A stretch of 64,000 nt of DNA from Epiperipatus broadwayi (GCA_028023455.1 JAQFVV010006203.1:11694348-11758347), one strand, 5' to 3'. Shown: positions 26,708 to 39,099, numbered from the stretch's first letter. A program made the numbers and translations. Notes: generated from the letters alone by a model not told the origin.

Positions 26708-27600
26708 AACTTCAGTTAATCATTTTTGGATTGCTGTAATAGTAATAGCAGTATACAGTATGGATGTATCAAATATAAGAAATAATGACATGAGCCATTA
26801 AATAATTTATAAAATTAATTATGACTGACTCCTATGTTAATATTATCTTATTACTTTATCCTAACTTTATAATTATATTAAAATGTGTTACATAAATATA
26901 AATTGATTAACTAAATACTTTTAATTTATCAATATTTACAACATAAAACCTTTATAATTGTACACTTTAATATAGCTATATTTTTTGAAAATAAAACGCT
27001 TAATGGGAATTTTTTTTTATATCATCAAGTATGTGTGAGTCTACTGAAATCTAAATCAAAAGATTACAGACATCATCATTATTATTCTCTGTATAGTTTA
27101 GTGTAATAATATAGTATCAAACTTGGATTGATTCCAGTTCTCCTGAGCAGTAAAGGCATTTAATTTTATTATTATTATTAAATACATATGAACAATTTTA
27201 ATATGTTTATGAAAGAGTGCACTCACATGCACATATGCTCATTAAAAATAAGTCAACACTTACACAATTCAATATCAATAATAATCAACAATTTCAAACT
27301 TTCATCAAAGCAACCTTCTTTTAACAATAAAGGTGGAATAATATTTGTCCATAAGTGTGTATGCTACTAATTTCAGCAGCATGGAAGTAACTTTTACTAT
27401 TGCTTGAATATGTAATGTTTAGGATTATAATCATTATATGTAGAGCTTGCAAAATAAGCTCTTAACAAGCTTTGAGAATATCCTCAACCCCAGACCAGTT
27501 TGTTTCTGGCGAGCTCTATATATAACATTTGTAAATACAAGCTTTATTAAATGAAGTCATGTGACATCTGACTTGATTTTTTTATCATTTTAGGATTATA
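26708..27600 (+). other. Intron stretch, no supported gene
   Basis: AT-rich. A short imperfect inverted repeat lies around 27433-27535 (TATGTAGAGCT and AGCTCTATATATA). The 14-mer AGGATTATAATCAT appears near 27420 and again at about 27592, bracketing it. Confidence 0.45.
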
Positions 27601-27762
27601 ATCATATCACAGAACACTATTGTTCCAAATACGTTACTCAGAATTATTTTGCATGAAAAGTAAAATTGCATTTTCTTGTTTATCAAAATGATTCATTATG
27701 AATTTGCTTGCAAAATACTTCTGAGTATTGTATTTGGAACAATAATGTTCTGTGATATGAAT
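27601..27762. mobile_element. Palindromic MITE, 162 bp
   Basis: Arms 27601-27653 and 27709-27762 are reverse complements with a few mismatches and a 55-nt centre. The ends are ATCATATCACAGAACA and TGTTCTGTGATATGAAT. No coding capacity. Superfamily is not identifiable because the outer ends and target duplication are unclear. Confidence 0.8.
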
Positions 27763-28006
27763 ATAAGTGTATGTATATTTTTAATATACAATACTATTAT
27801 TGCTCTTATTTTATCTTTTTGTTTCATTTTATAATGTATTCTGTAATTAAGGATTTTTGCATTGATTTAATTAAATAAGTTGACTTATCATTATCATTAT
27901 TATTTGTGATTTAATTTTTATTTATAACAATTCACACTCTTTATCATTAAAAATAATGAGAGAAAATGATTTCTTAGATTGATTTAAGATAGCTAAACTT
28001 AAACTG

Positions 28007-28038
<32 letters not shown>

Positions 28039-29444
28039 ATAATTCAATGTCTGTATTTCTTCAAAGCAATATATATAATTATATAATTGAATATTTATAA
28101 ATATAGTAATCAGATATATTTAAAAAAAATTTATCCACTTAGGAGCGCTTTCAACTGTCCTCATAGTCTTTGTCAACTAACATTTTGAAAGGCTAACCTT
28201 CCCACATTTCTGTGATCTTAACGTGTATATATATATATATATATAATTAAGTGCAACAACAATAAATCTTCATGTGCCATCCAGAGGATTTTTATAACTT
28301 TTATACATTATCATATTAATAAAAAATATTAAACTTGGCATAACATATGTCTCAGGCTTCATTCCCATGAAGTGCTCTAGAAATGATTCACTTCATCACC
28401 ATATCAACTTTATTCTTATTTAAATATCACACAGCTGTGCTCAATTTGTTGCTATAACTTGAATATTTATAAGAAATTTAACACAGCTAATTTCTAATGG
28501 CTTAATACTACTTTACAAGTTAATATTATTTTGATTAATTATATATTTGCAGCATCATTAAATTGGTTAATATATATATAATCAATGTTTGTATTTGAAT
28601 ATGCCGTGGAACTCTTTGTAATACAGTGGCATATTATGATAACATAAAAAGCATGGAAATTAATTTAAAGTTTTTATGTTTGTTTGCAGGAGGTTACTAT
28701 ATTTTATGATAGTGCTTTCTTGAAAAATCCAAACTTCCTAAAAGTATTTATAAAACCTGCAATCTTTAATAATATATGAACTTAATTTAGAAGTATAACA
28801 TATACCTGTTAATATAGGTAGTCCACTGCAAAGCAAAGAATTGATCAGAATCATGCTACAGGATTTCAGTGTGGGAGACTCAGTGGCTTCTGACTAGTCA
28901 GTTATCTTTTGATAAGAATTTATATGTATCCTATCTTATTTTACGTTTTCATTAAAAATAGTTAAAGATTTATTTACTGATCAATGATGGACTTTTATCT
29001 GGTTTGGATGTGGACTGACCTCTGGAAAAAAAACTCTGAAGTTGTTGAGAAAAATATTTAAATTCCTTTCAAATTCATCTCATAGCTTATATGCAAGGTG
29101 GTTAAATATAATGTCCACCAGTTTTTAATTGATTCTGATTTTCAAAGACTTTTCTTTGTCTATCACATATTTTACAAATTATTTTTAGAAAGAGAGCGTT
29201 TGCTAATACATATGAAGCAAAAATAGAAATTTAAACTTTTATTACAATGTCTGTAATAAGATTGTTTACCTGAAATCTTTTATTTAGTAGTAAAGTGGAT
29301 TAGATCCACCAATCATAGCTCAATTTAATCACCACTAATGCTCAACAATCCTCTTATGACTTCCTCATTCAATTAATTTTTTAAAGTAAGATTTCTACTA
29401 TTTTTTATATTTGTAAAAAAAAAAATTTTTTTTTATTAATTTAG
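27763..29444 (+). other. Intron stretch between micro-exon and third exon
   Basis: AT-rich with AT microsatellites at about 28008-28032 and 28225-28245. No gene. It ends in a poly-T tract and TTTAG directly before the exon at 29445. Confidence 0.55.
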
Positions 29445-29619
29445 ATTTGCTATTTTTGGATTGGGTCACTCTTTCTATCCACAGCAGTGGGAGTTTACTA
29501 AGAATCTTGAGCAGAGTTTCAAGATGATTGGTGCAGCTGAGATTTATCCTATTACCTTAGTAGATGCTGCTGGTGATCAGAAGAAAATTTTTAAAGATTG
29601 GATACTAAACACTTTTAAG
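29445..29619 (+). CDS. Internal exon, flavodoxin-like domain, F-G-L-G strand to C-terminal helix
   Basis: A 175-nt exon between a long T-tract/TTTAG and the donor GTGAAT. The first base completes a Lys codon, then 58 codons follow, ending in phase 0. It reads FAIFGLGHSFYPQQWEF, then a helix (TKNLEQSFKMIGAAEIYPI), TLVDAAGDQ and KKIFKDWILNTFK. This is the classic second half of a flavodoxin domain: the F-A-x-F-G-L-G-x-S-x-Y strand and loop that contacts FMN, the helix leading to 'lGA..iy', and the final helix containing a Trp. Codon use and complexity differ clearly from the surrounding intron. The usual G-D-D after the 'y' strand is weakened to D-A-A-G-D. Candidate families are diflavin reductases (P450 reductase, NDOR1, methionine synthase reductase) or enzymes carrying a flavodoxin module. 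Confidence 0.88.
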
Positions 29620-29926
29620 GTGAATAACTGAATGTGTAACTACTTTTTTACTATTTATTATTTAATTAAAAAATATGACTGGTATTATAAGCCCAGAATA
29701 AAATCATAATAAAAACTTTATTGAGAATGTTTGAAATCCTTGTGTTTAATTGAAAAGAATTTAAACTTTTACACTTCAGTAAGAAGATTAAATCAAACAA
29801 ATGATATTAAAAAAACTAATGCATTAACATTTAATTGTAAAATGGAATTAAATATAATCTATTATGCTATTTTTCATATAAATAAAACACCAAAAGTTAT
29901 ATAACAATAAATATTATATTGTTTTA
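29620..29926 (+). other. Start of the ~31-kb intron between exons 3 and 4
   Basis: AT-rich, no feature. The intron continues to 60945 and contains all the mobile elements listed in between. Exon 3 ends in phase 0 and exon 4 begins in phase 0, so no exon is required between them. Confidence 0.6.
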
Positions 29927-30483
29927 GAATATCTTCATATAAAAAAAAAAAAAACAAGTTACTCACGTAACCTGCTATCACTTGTTATTTATGTTCAAAA
30001 GATGGCGCTTTACCAAAACCACCGAACAAGTGGTTTTGGTAAAGCGCCATCTTTTGAACATAAATAACAAGTGATAGCAGGTTACGTGAGTAACTTGTTT
30101 TTGTTTTTCATAAATGTACCTTTAAAGTTTTCTTGCAATGATATATATTGCAGAGACTTTGATTATATGGTGATACTGAACTGAGATCAGACCCATATAA
30201 ATATCTGGCTTGCTAGGCTGAGTTTGAAGACTTTACCGGTCTGAAAAATTCACGCTTGCAATCTGATAGAAATGTTTTGCATAAACACTTGAGAGTCAGT
30301 GTTTAGATCTAGTTTCTATACTCTATCCCTCACTGAGGAGAGCAAACCAGCTTGAAATCAGCTGATCTGGGGGTGAGCAAATGAAAGAGGTAGTTAATTC
30401 TGACTCTTTTTTCGTTTATGTAAACAAATTTTACACTTGTTCGGTGGTTTTGGTAAAGCGCCATCTTTTGAATATCTTCATAT
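29927..30483 (-). mobile_element. Fold-back copy of the ~418-bp repeat unit, with 14-bp target duplication
   Basis: The element at 29941-30469 is bracketed by the identical 14-mer GAATATCTTCATAT at 29927-29940 and 30470-30483. On the plus strand it starts with 14 A's, then an exact 70-bp inverted repeat (arms 29953-30022 and 30030-30099, loop CGAACAA), then a minus-oriented copy of the unit that forms the array at 46917-50630. Oligo-A plus a long target duplication points to retroposition; the hairpin would be the 3' end on the minus strand. It interrupts the 5' LTR of the Gypsy element after about 11 bases, so it is younger than that element. Confidence 0.9.
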
Positions 30484-30959
30484 ATAATTTAATATAAATA
30501 CAGCGTACTTATAAGTAGACATGCAGAAATTATTTTCACTAATAATTACTCCTCTAAAATCACTCTAGAAACCTAATAAAGAGAGTGATGCAACTAAAAT
30601 TATTATAAGACACGTGTATGTAAATTAAAGTATTAAAAAAACTGATATAAAGAGATGAGAGCTACTCCTGTGCAGAAATGAGACTGAAGGTGTTGAAGTA
30701 ATTTAATTGTCCTAAGACAGAAGAAGCAATGCTCTAAGATAGGACAAAATGGTTTCAAACAATGTGTAAAACTTTGTTAGACTGACCAAGGAAATTAATA
30801 GTAATTATTCTTATTGTTATTATTTGTTATGTTTGTGAAGTAAACTTAAACATCTAAATGTTTCAGTTTAATGTCTGTCTTAAATAAATGTTAATAAACA
30901 CCATTATGTATCTGTTCTTCATATATTGTGTAAACTATTATTGCTGTCTGGCTGGTCTT
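29930..30959 (+). mobile_element. Gypsy 5' LTR, interrupted by the fold-back element
   Basis: The segments 29930-29940 and 30484-30959 together match the 3' LTR at 37937-38434 through their length (for example AATAAAGAGAGTG/AATAAAGAGAGTA and GTTTAATGTCTGTCTTAAAT). Many substitutions separate the two LTRs, so the insertion is old. No convincing primer binding site follows. Confidence 0.85.
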
Positions 30960-31719
30960 TAGAGACCATCAGAACACAACAGAGTGTTGCAAATTGATAG
31001 AATATACAGTCAGTGAAATGAAAGAGATAAAATTAGCAGATTACATAGGATAACTTTTACAGTAAATAATGGTGGCACTAAACTCTAGGATTCATGAATT
31101 GATATAAATAATGTTGACTCATGGAAGTGTTATGTAGAACATGTAGAGTATTACATGTTTATAAATAAAGTAGAATACAAACATCTTAAAGTCTCTACAC
31201 TCCTTTACTTTACAAGCCCAGATGATATACAGCTTATGAATAAATTAACTGCAAGTATGAGGATAAAATTTATAGAAATTGTAAGTAGGGACATTTACCA
31301 GCTGAATGTAATTTTAAAGATTGTGGTACCATTAATAAGAAAAAAATGGACTACAAATCTTGAGGAGAGAGGTGGAACATAGGAAAATAATATAAAAACA
31401 TTAAATGATAGCAAAATAGATGGCATATTATTAAGTGCGGAGATCTGCAGTAAACAAATAATGATGGAAGATGACCCCGGAACTGGATTGATGCTGATAT
31501 TGCATAAAGAATGGATTAAAATTAATGTAAACCATGAGAAGAGAATTATGCTACAAAATACTGATGTAATGGCAACAGAAAAGTTGTAGACTCTGTAAGA
31601 CTGAATTTAAAATAAAGGTTTCTTATGTTGCACATGCTAAATAAAGAGCTTAGTCAGTTTCTAGAAAAAAACTGGTTTGGACCTCTGGCATACACATAAA
31701 CATATTAAAAATAGTCCAA

Positions 31720-33087
31720 GTCGAAACTCATGAAAAAGAGATACCCAGAATTATTTAAATCCGGATCAACTGAATTAAGAATGAGAGCAGTGATGAAAGA
31801 TGCACAACCAATCATATCTTAGCTTTGCAAAGTACTATTTGCCTTGAAAGATAAGTTAAAAAAACACTGGATGACTAAGGAAGTTTTAACACCCACTGAA
31901 GATTCCATGTGGGTCAGACCAACAGTTATAATTGTAAAGCCAGATTGAAGTTTACAGTTGTTTGGAGATTGTAGAATTATTCTGAATAAATTCATAAGCA
32001 AAGGGTCATATCCATTCCAAGCATATGTGAAGTATTGGCACTAATACAGAAAGTTAACTATTTTATGAAAATAGATCCAAAAGCTTCTTTACATCAGATA
32101 CCAGTAATAAAGTAAATAGTAGAACTGTTAATTGTGACCACTTGTAAGGGTCTGTACAAATGTAATAAATTATCTTATGGTATTTTCATTGTGCCAAATA
32201 TTTTCCAGGCAAAAATGGATATACTGTTTAGAACTGTGGTTCTGTAGTTCCCTACCTAGATGTCATTTTGATTACTGCAATAAAGGAAGCAGAACTAGGA
32301 AAGCAAAACTAAAGTGTAAAAGCCGAAGTAAATGCTAATAATGACATATTATAAATGCTGATAGCTGATACTCAGACTCTGACAAAGTAAAAGCAATAAA
32401 AAATGTCAAGAAGTCTAGAAATGTAAAACAACTACAGGCATTATGAGAACTTTTCAATGTTTATGAAAGTGTTAAGAAAGAAAAATCATGCTGTTTATCA
32501 CCATTATAACAACTTTTCATAAAGAAGCAATGTTGGACTTGGACCAGTGAACATGACAAGATTTTTAAGAATGCTCAAGTCTTGTTAACCTTTGATTGGA
32601 ACATTACCATAATGATATAAAGGTGACAATAACAACCAATGCATCCAAATATGATATGGAGCTATTATGTTTCATCCATGTTATGGAGGTGAACACCTGA
32701 TCACCAATGCCTCTAGAGTTTTGATTTCTGTGAAAGAAAATAGTCACATAGATAAGGAGGCTTTAAACATCATTTTTACACTCAAGAAGTTCCACCAATA
32801 TGTTTATGGAAAGAGATTTCAACTTTTCACAGATCATCACCTCTAATGAAAATTCTTGGCACAGAAATAAAAATTGCAGAACCTGTGAGCTAGTAAATGT
32901 TACATTGAGTTAATTTTCTGTCAAGTTGGGATTATAAATTTAGTTTATAAACCAGGAAAAGAAATACACCATGCAGATGCTCTATCGTGATTACCTGACA
33001 ATAAAGAAAAAGAATATGTAATTAAAGAAATAAATTACATAGACTAGTTGATGTGATGCAATACACTATAGCTTCTCCTTTATTAAA
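31720..33087 (+). pseudogene. Gypsy pol remnant: reverse transcriptase and RNase H
   Basis: In broken frames I read YPELFKSGSTELR (the K02A2.6-like lead-in to RT), LTPTEDSMWVRPTVIIVKPD (the 'W-x-x-P-i-v-x-v-x-K-P-D-G' strand), the LSYGIF trace with NIFQAKMDILF, then the RNase H segment DKEALNIIFTLKKFHQYVYG with QLFTDHH, and finally KPGKEIHHADALS. The catalytic YxDD box is degraded to a Y-L-D trace around 32255-32270. At least ten stops and several frameshifts break it. It ends abruptly about 33087 where the solo LTR begins. Confidence 0.85.
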
Positions 33088-33110
33088 GTCAGGAATCTCT
33101 CAGCCACTAT

Positions 33111-35733
33111 TGTAATGGTCAGAAAACGTGTGACTCGTAAACATAGCGCAGAATTCGACCACCATACAGAACAGCAGCACCATCGAGTAGCGAAGCCACC
33201 CGTGGTACTGAGTTCGAACATAGTTTATCGGTTCCACAATACAATCCACGAAACAACGCATCTGATGCGACATTAGTAAATATTTCCTTAGGCACGGTGG
33301 TCAGGAAGATGCAAGAGATTCATGATTTTATTCTCGAGTTAGCCAATAATCAAAACTAATATTAATTAAACATTCATATTTACATAATCGAGGAAATATT
33401 ATATAGAATGGGTATCGAATAAATGAAACGTAACTGCAGACATATAGTTTAAAATTATTTATTAATACATTTTAATAAAACATTGACTAATAATATTTTA
33501 GGGATTGAAAGCTTCAGTAGCGGAATTTGCGACATGATTATATTTTAAAGAGTACATTTATTTATTTAGACATTATTTTATATTGAGGATTTCAGTAGCG
33601 GTATTTCCGATACTGTAATGTTTACAAAAGGAATACATTTATTTGAAAGCGTAATCTAGCTACCTAAAATTCTCGAGTAAGTATTTCTAATGCATGCCTT
33701 GGGGAATTTATACCTTTGCAATGCAAGAGTCTAAAGTAAGATTTAAGAGTAGCGGCGGACATATATTTATTTAATTAAACTATTTATTTTATGACTAAGG
33801 GCAACATTTATTTGAGAGTGAATTACGAAGATAATGCAGAGGCGGAGTGATATATAGAATAATAAAATTAAGTAAAGGAACACGTGGTACGCTTTAGAAA
33901 GGCGATATGGAATGGCAGTATATCGAAACTGCAATGCCGCGAATGGGTTTATAAGAATATCAGACTGGTCTCTGCCTCGGTCCGACGAAGTAAGGTGTCA
34001 CATAAGCATAACCAGGGACAAGCGGTACGTGGCGCAATTTGCCGGCTGGCTGCATGACATTGTCAAATCCTACGGGAGCACCCATTATGCCTGCTTGTGT
34101 AGGACGACTGGGGTTAATTTCAACCCTGAAGAATCCGGAAATTTCACGGCAGAATGGGTCATCGCGTCTCTAAAACGTAACACATGTATACTGATAATTG
34201 ATTATGATGAGATTTAAATAGATTTCTAATTCGGCTCTACATTATCAACATTTACTAAAGAACGTTGGTGACTCTCAAAGAAATGTAATTTTCTGGAATT
34301 ATTCACTGATTATTTAATAAATACAAAACATATATAACTTGGGAATTATTATAACTAATACGTCAGCCATTTGCGAAGTAGTAGACCCCTGCATTACAAT
34401 AAATGAAGCATTGAATGCGTGTCGATTTATATGAAAGTTAAGTTATTAAAGAAAGTAAATATTAATGAAAATTTGACACGCATTCATTGTTTTAAGCGAT
34501 CATAGATTTAAACTTTGAAAATTGAAATAATTATGAGCATGCAATAATTAAATAATAACTATAGATAGAAATGTAGATTATAGAAATACGCACCCAAGAC
34601 AGAATGAGGTAAGCTAGATTAGTAGAGAAATTTACACATTAAGTTAATTATTCAGTTTTAGTTATACAAATGATAGTTTTTACATTTTATAATTTAGATA
34701 AGTAGTATGAAGAAGAGCTATAGCATATTATTAGAGTACTCTAGAGTTTGAACACAGACAGGTACCTGTTTTATAAGAAGTTTTCCGAGTCCATTGGTTA
34801 AGTAGCAAATAGTTCATGAGTGGCAATTCTTTCTTGTATTTAGACGTTTCATTTTACTTTCACAGCAGCAAAAAGTTCACGAGTGGCAATTCTTTCTTGT
34901 ATTAAGATATTCATTTAATTTCATGGCAGCAGCAGCTTTCTCATTCATTTCAGGCAGCAGATCTTCATGGTGAATTTATGACGGGCAATGGAAAGTTCGC
35001 CTTCGATAGGCCATCTCCCAGTGGAGAATAATCTAGGTGCTTTACTCGGTCATACCTTGGCAGGAACAAATTATTTTATTATTTTTGGAGACTCTCAGTG
35101 ATCGAGAGCAAAGCTAAAGTTTAAGTGAATGTCTCCAGCAAGTCTAAGATGGCCTCTTTTTTTATCTTGATCTTTCACATTTTTGTTAAGATATTTTTAG
35201 GTTCTATTTAATCTGCCCTGAGGATAATCAATGCATTTAGTTGGTTTTTAATTAAAGAAAGCTGCTGTTCTATTGTTTACATTTTACATTTACTAATTAA
35301 TTTTGGGGAATTTTTCTTTAATTAATCTATTATCTATCACTGACCGATGCTTTTAAATTTCAAAAACAAAAAGGGAACATAAGATTATTTTAACTTTTAA
35401 TTAAATATTACATCAGATATTTTTAGAATTATTATTAAATGAAATTTAAACAAAGCAATAAATACGAACTTTATAATCCAAAATAAATGATTAAAATTAT
35501 ACAAAATTATATAACTAAAAGAAATCTAAATTATATTATTTTATCCCTATTTATTGCGTTCAATTTGAGATCGAAATGTGTGCGTGTTTATGCTGAATTC
35601 TACATATATTTATACATTTTTAATATTGTTACACACACAACTCAATATCAAAAAGTTTAAATTTGGGCAGGATAGACCGGTCAGTGAGAGACAACAGAAA
35701 AAGGTGAAACTTAAGATTCGAGTCAGAAATCTC
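33111..35733 (-). mobile_element. Solo LTR inserted in the Gypsy element
   Basis: About 2.6 kb that is the reverse complement of the LTRs at 39483-42101 and 44374-46904, starting TGTAATGGTCAGAAAACG and ending AGGTGAAACTTAAGATTCGA. Compared with those LTRs it lacks about 20 terminal bases (the ACGAATCTTACTGTTTCA part). Both flanks carry a similar 22-bp sequence, TCAG(G/A)AATCTCTCAGCC followed by ACTAT, which is too long for an LTR target duplication. The open frame at 33912-34217 is not conserved in the other LTR copies and is rejected as a gene. Confidence 0.85.
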
Positions 35734-36690
35734 TCAGCCACTATGCCCAGAGAAACCTGTTAGCCATATTCCCTTTCTATTCCCCACTCTATGTTTTTCT
35801 CATATTCTTCCCTATCCTGCTTCATCCCATTTCCACATTATCATCTTTGTCCACTCTAAGGCCTTTATATGTAGATCTCTCTTATATTTTTCCAATCCCT
35901 GCAAAAAAAAAAAGCCAAGAACTCACTTTCTGTATAATCACTTTATTTATATTTATTCCCCCACAACTTTATTATTTGACGTCTTTCTGCTTGTAAGCAT
36001 TTACATTTAATTAGAAGATGCTTAATATTTTCCATGCCTCTATTACATAATTTACAGAGAAAATCACCAACATTTCTTCATTTATGTGTGTATTCCTTTT
36101 TGCTAACAATCCTGTTCCAACCTTAAACAGTAAACGACTTTCCTTGCTATTATGATAAATTAACTCACACCCAATTCTGTTTACTTCTATATACATTTAA
36201 ACTCTTTTTACTCTCCATACTAATTCCCCGTCTCTCCAATTCCCTATTTTTTGTTAATGCATCTATTCTTTTATCCCATTCTTTGTCATTATAACACTCA
36301 AAAATCCTTCTAACACAATCATCCCATGTTTTATACAAGTATATTGACAAAGGTTTTATACAAATCTTCTGCAGACCATACTATCTTTCTCATCCATTTT
36401 GTTGCCTGTACTTTACTTGGAACCCATTTAAATACTATTTTGGCTACTCTCTTACTATCCATCAATTGTAATCTACTGAACATTTTCATTTTACTTTTTG
36501 CATCTCTCATATAAAAACTTGATACCCTATTTCTTTTTGAATTGCCTCCTTTGTCATCCACACATCTGCATCTAATACATGTCTTCCTACTTTTCTTTGT
36601 ACTTTTTCTAAGTAATCTACCACTCCTTCTGAAAGTATAAGCAGCACCATTGTAGCTGAATGAACTAGGCATGATAAGAGATATGCCCAA
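35734..36690 (-). pseudogene. LINE C-terminal fragment, minus strand
   Basis: Minus-strand frames, shifted relative to each other, read LQLMDSKRVAKIVFKWVPSK, then WDKRIDALTKNRELERRGIS, then FLCKLCNRGMENIKHLLIKC. The last is the C-x2-C-x8-H-x4-C knuckle seen at the C-terminus of many LINE ORF2 proteins after the reverse transcriptase. Only the 3' end is present (5'-truncated, as usual for LINEs), and it is frameshifted. It lies inside the Gypsy element between RNase H and integrase. Confidence 0.75.
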
Positions 36691-36699
36691 CTTATAAAA

Positions 36700-37520
36700 T
36701 GGATTAAATTTGGCTAGCCAAAAACATATCCTATGGGAGTTAACAAATCAATTTGAAACTTGTGGGATGGACTTCATTACCAACTGTGTGCTCATTTCTC
36801 TCAAGGGCAGAACACCCACACTGAATCTACTATCAAGGCCATCCTGGAATTGTCAGGATAAAAATATTAGCTCAATCATATGAATGGCGGCTAAACCTAA
36901 CAACTGATATCATGATAAAAGTATGCTTTAACTGTCAACAAACTGTTAAATTACCAACTAAACAATTTGAAACATGGGAAAATTCTACAACTTTTTGGAC
37001 TTGTATTCATCTAGACCATGCTAGCCCATTGAATGGATATATTATGTTAGTATTAGTAAATGCTTATTCATGATGGATTGAATACAAGTTAGTGAAGAGA
37101 ACAAATGCTGAGTGCACAGTAATAGTATTGAATGAAATATCTTCTACACATGGATTTCCAGAATTGATAGTGACAGGTAATGGTACAGGTTTCACATCAC
37201 AAAAGTTTAAAGACTATTTGCAAATCAAAGGAATTAAACATACCCCCATTCCACTATATCATCCTGAAAATAATGGAATTGCCAAGAAAGCATCATGTTA
37301 AGAATGTTTTGAAAAAAAAAATGAAAATAAGAAGAATGTCAAAAGCTATAATAGAAATAAGGTAAAATGAGCATTTTATGCCTAGCACTGTGATAAGTGA
37401 GTCACCAGCAGAGTTACTGATGTGTCACTCTTTTCACACTCATTTGTCAATGCTATTACCCACTGTTCATAAAAGGAAGACAAATCAAAATTTTATATAT
37501 TTCTTGGCAGGTGAAAATGT
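36700..37520 (+). pseudogene. Gypsy pol remnant: integrase
   Basis: Broken frames give HPGIVRIKILAQSY (H2C2 region), CFNCQQTVKLP, then WTCIHLDHASPLNGYIMLVL (the D of the DDE core in H-L-D), NAYS-stop-WIEYK, HGFPELIVTGNGTGFTSQKF (second catalytic D replaced: canonical S-D-N-G reads T-G-N-G here) and HPENNGIAKKAS (catalytic E replaced by K in N-G-I-A-K). A later stretch, TVISESPAELLM, fits the conserved region after the core. The lost D and E confirm inactivity. Confidence 0.88.
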
Positions 37521-37936
37521 ATAGATATGCAATCTTTTAAAACATAAATAGATACCTGGTGATAATGGAAGTGTTATTGAAGCAAGTAAGATTAAGGAAA
37601 TTACAGAATAGAAGGGAGTTATAGAGCTATTAATCACCTTTGCCATCATTATGAGGACACTTTATCAGACATCCATCAAAATAAAAATGTTTAAAGATAA
37701 AGTAATTAAAAGAGATATATTATTGAATAACCCAGATAGTGATCTAGATTTAGAAGTATGGACACAAAATAAAGAAGCGAGTACATAAACAACAACAAGG
37801 TTTAACTACTCCAATAGATGAATGGAACTGAGAGAACAACTCCTACAACCCCACAAGTTTGTAGACCACTTGTTAAAGTTAAAAATTATATATGCCAGTG
37901 AATAAGTGATTTTCTAGAGTAGGGAGAGGAGTGGAA

Positions 37937-38434
37937 TGTCTGCACATATAATTTAGTATAAATAAAGTGTATTTATAAGTAGACATGCACAAATTATTTT
38001 CACTCATAATTATTCCTCTAAAATCACTCTAGAAAACTAATAAAGAGAGTACTGCAAGTAAAATATATTACAAAACACATGTATGTAAATTAGAGCATTA
38101 GAAAAAAAAACTATATAAGGATGTAAGAGAGCTACTCCTGCAAGAAATAAGACTGAAGGTGTTGAAGTCATTTAATAATAGTAAGACAGAAGAAGCAGTA
38201 TTCTAAAGTCTGACAAAACGGTTCCAAATAAAGCATAAAAGTTTAGAACTTTGTTAAACCATTCAAAGGAATTAATAGTGGTTATTCTTATTGTTATTAT
38301 TTATGTTGTGAAGTAAACTTAAATGTCTAAATGTTTTCTAGTTTAATGTCTGTCTTAAATAAATGTTAATAAACACTATTATGTACATGTTCTTTGTATA
38401 TTGTGTAAATTATTATCACTGTCTGACTGGTCTT
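37937..38434 (+). mobile_element. Gypsy 3' LTR
   Basis: Starts TGTCTGCACATATAATTT after a purine tract and matches 30484-30959. Its last ~180 bp are duplicated downstream as part of the tandem duplication at 38254-38900. Confidence 0.85.
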
Positions 38435-38900
38435 AATACGTTTAATACAAATAAATTTTTTTATGGCAATGCATCAGAGTAACATGTATATTATTGTAAA
38501 TATTTATAGAGTATTATATATATATAATGATATCTAGAATTTGTTTTTTAATTAAACATTTTTTCCCATTCCATTTTAAACCATTCAAAGGAATTAATAG
38601 TGGTTATTCTTATTGTTATTATTTATGTTGTGAAGTAAACTTAAATGTCTAAATGTTTTCTAGTTTAATGTCTGTCTTAAATAAATGTTAATAAACACTA
38701 TTATGTACATGTCCTTTGTATATTGTGTAAATTATTATCACTGTCTGACTGGTCTTAATACGTTTTAATACAAATAAGTTTTTTTTATGGCAATGCATCA
38801 GAGTAACATATATATTATTGTAAATATTTATAGAGTATTATATATATAATGATATCTAGAATTTGTTTTCTAATTAAACCTTTTTTCCCATTCCATTTTA
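38254..38900 (+). repeat. Tandem duplication, unit ~322 bp
   Basis: 38254-38575 and 38576-38900 are near-identical direct copies, each starting TTAAACCATTCAAAGG and ending TTCCCATTCCATTTTA. The unit spans the end of the Gypsy 3' LTR and the flanking intron, so the duplication happened after the Gypsy insertion. The two copies differ by only a few bases, far fewer than the two LTRs differ. Confidence 0.93.
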
Positions 38901-39099
38901 TTACTTTTATTTTTTTTTGTTGTTATAGTAATAATAAAACATTATTTTTCATAATAGTTATAAGAAAAGAAAAGGGAAAAAACAAGTATTATAGTTTAGA
39001 AAATAAAATCTATATATCACTACATATCCATTCTAAACATTCACATTAATATATGTGACATATTTAAGAGGACAATGGCAACTGTTTTTTTCTGTGCAA

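Larger units (their letters stand above)
30960..37936 (+). mobile_element. Decayed Ty3/Gypsy retrotransposon, internal region with nested insertions
   Basis: Internal region between two homologous LTRs. The 31155-31382 open frame is in the gag/protease position but not recognisable. Reverse transcriptase and RNase H traces lie at 31720-33087, and integrase traces at 36700-37500. Between them sit a solo LTR (33111-35733) and a LINE fragment (35734-36690). A purine-rich tract GTAGGGAGAGGAGTGGAA directly precedes the 3' LTR. All frames carry many stops and shifts, so the element is dead. Confidence 0.85.

Noticed and set aside
33912-34217. 101-residue open frame inside the solo LTR
   Set aside because: Aligned positions in the two sister LTRs do not keep the frame or the protein, so it is a chance frame in a non-coding LTR.
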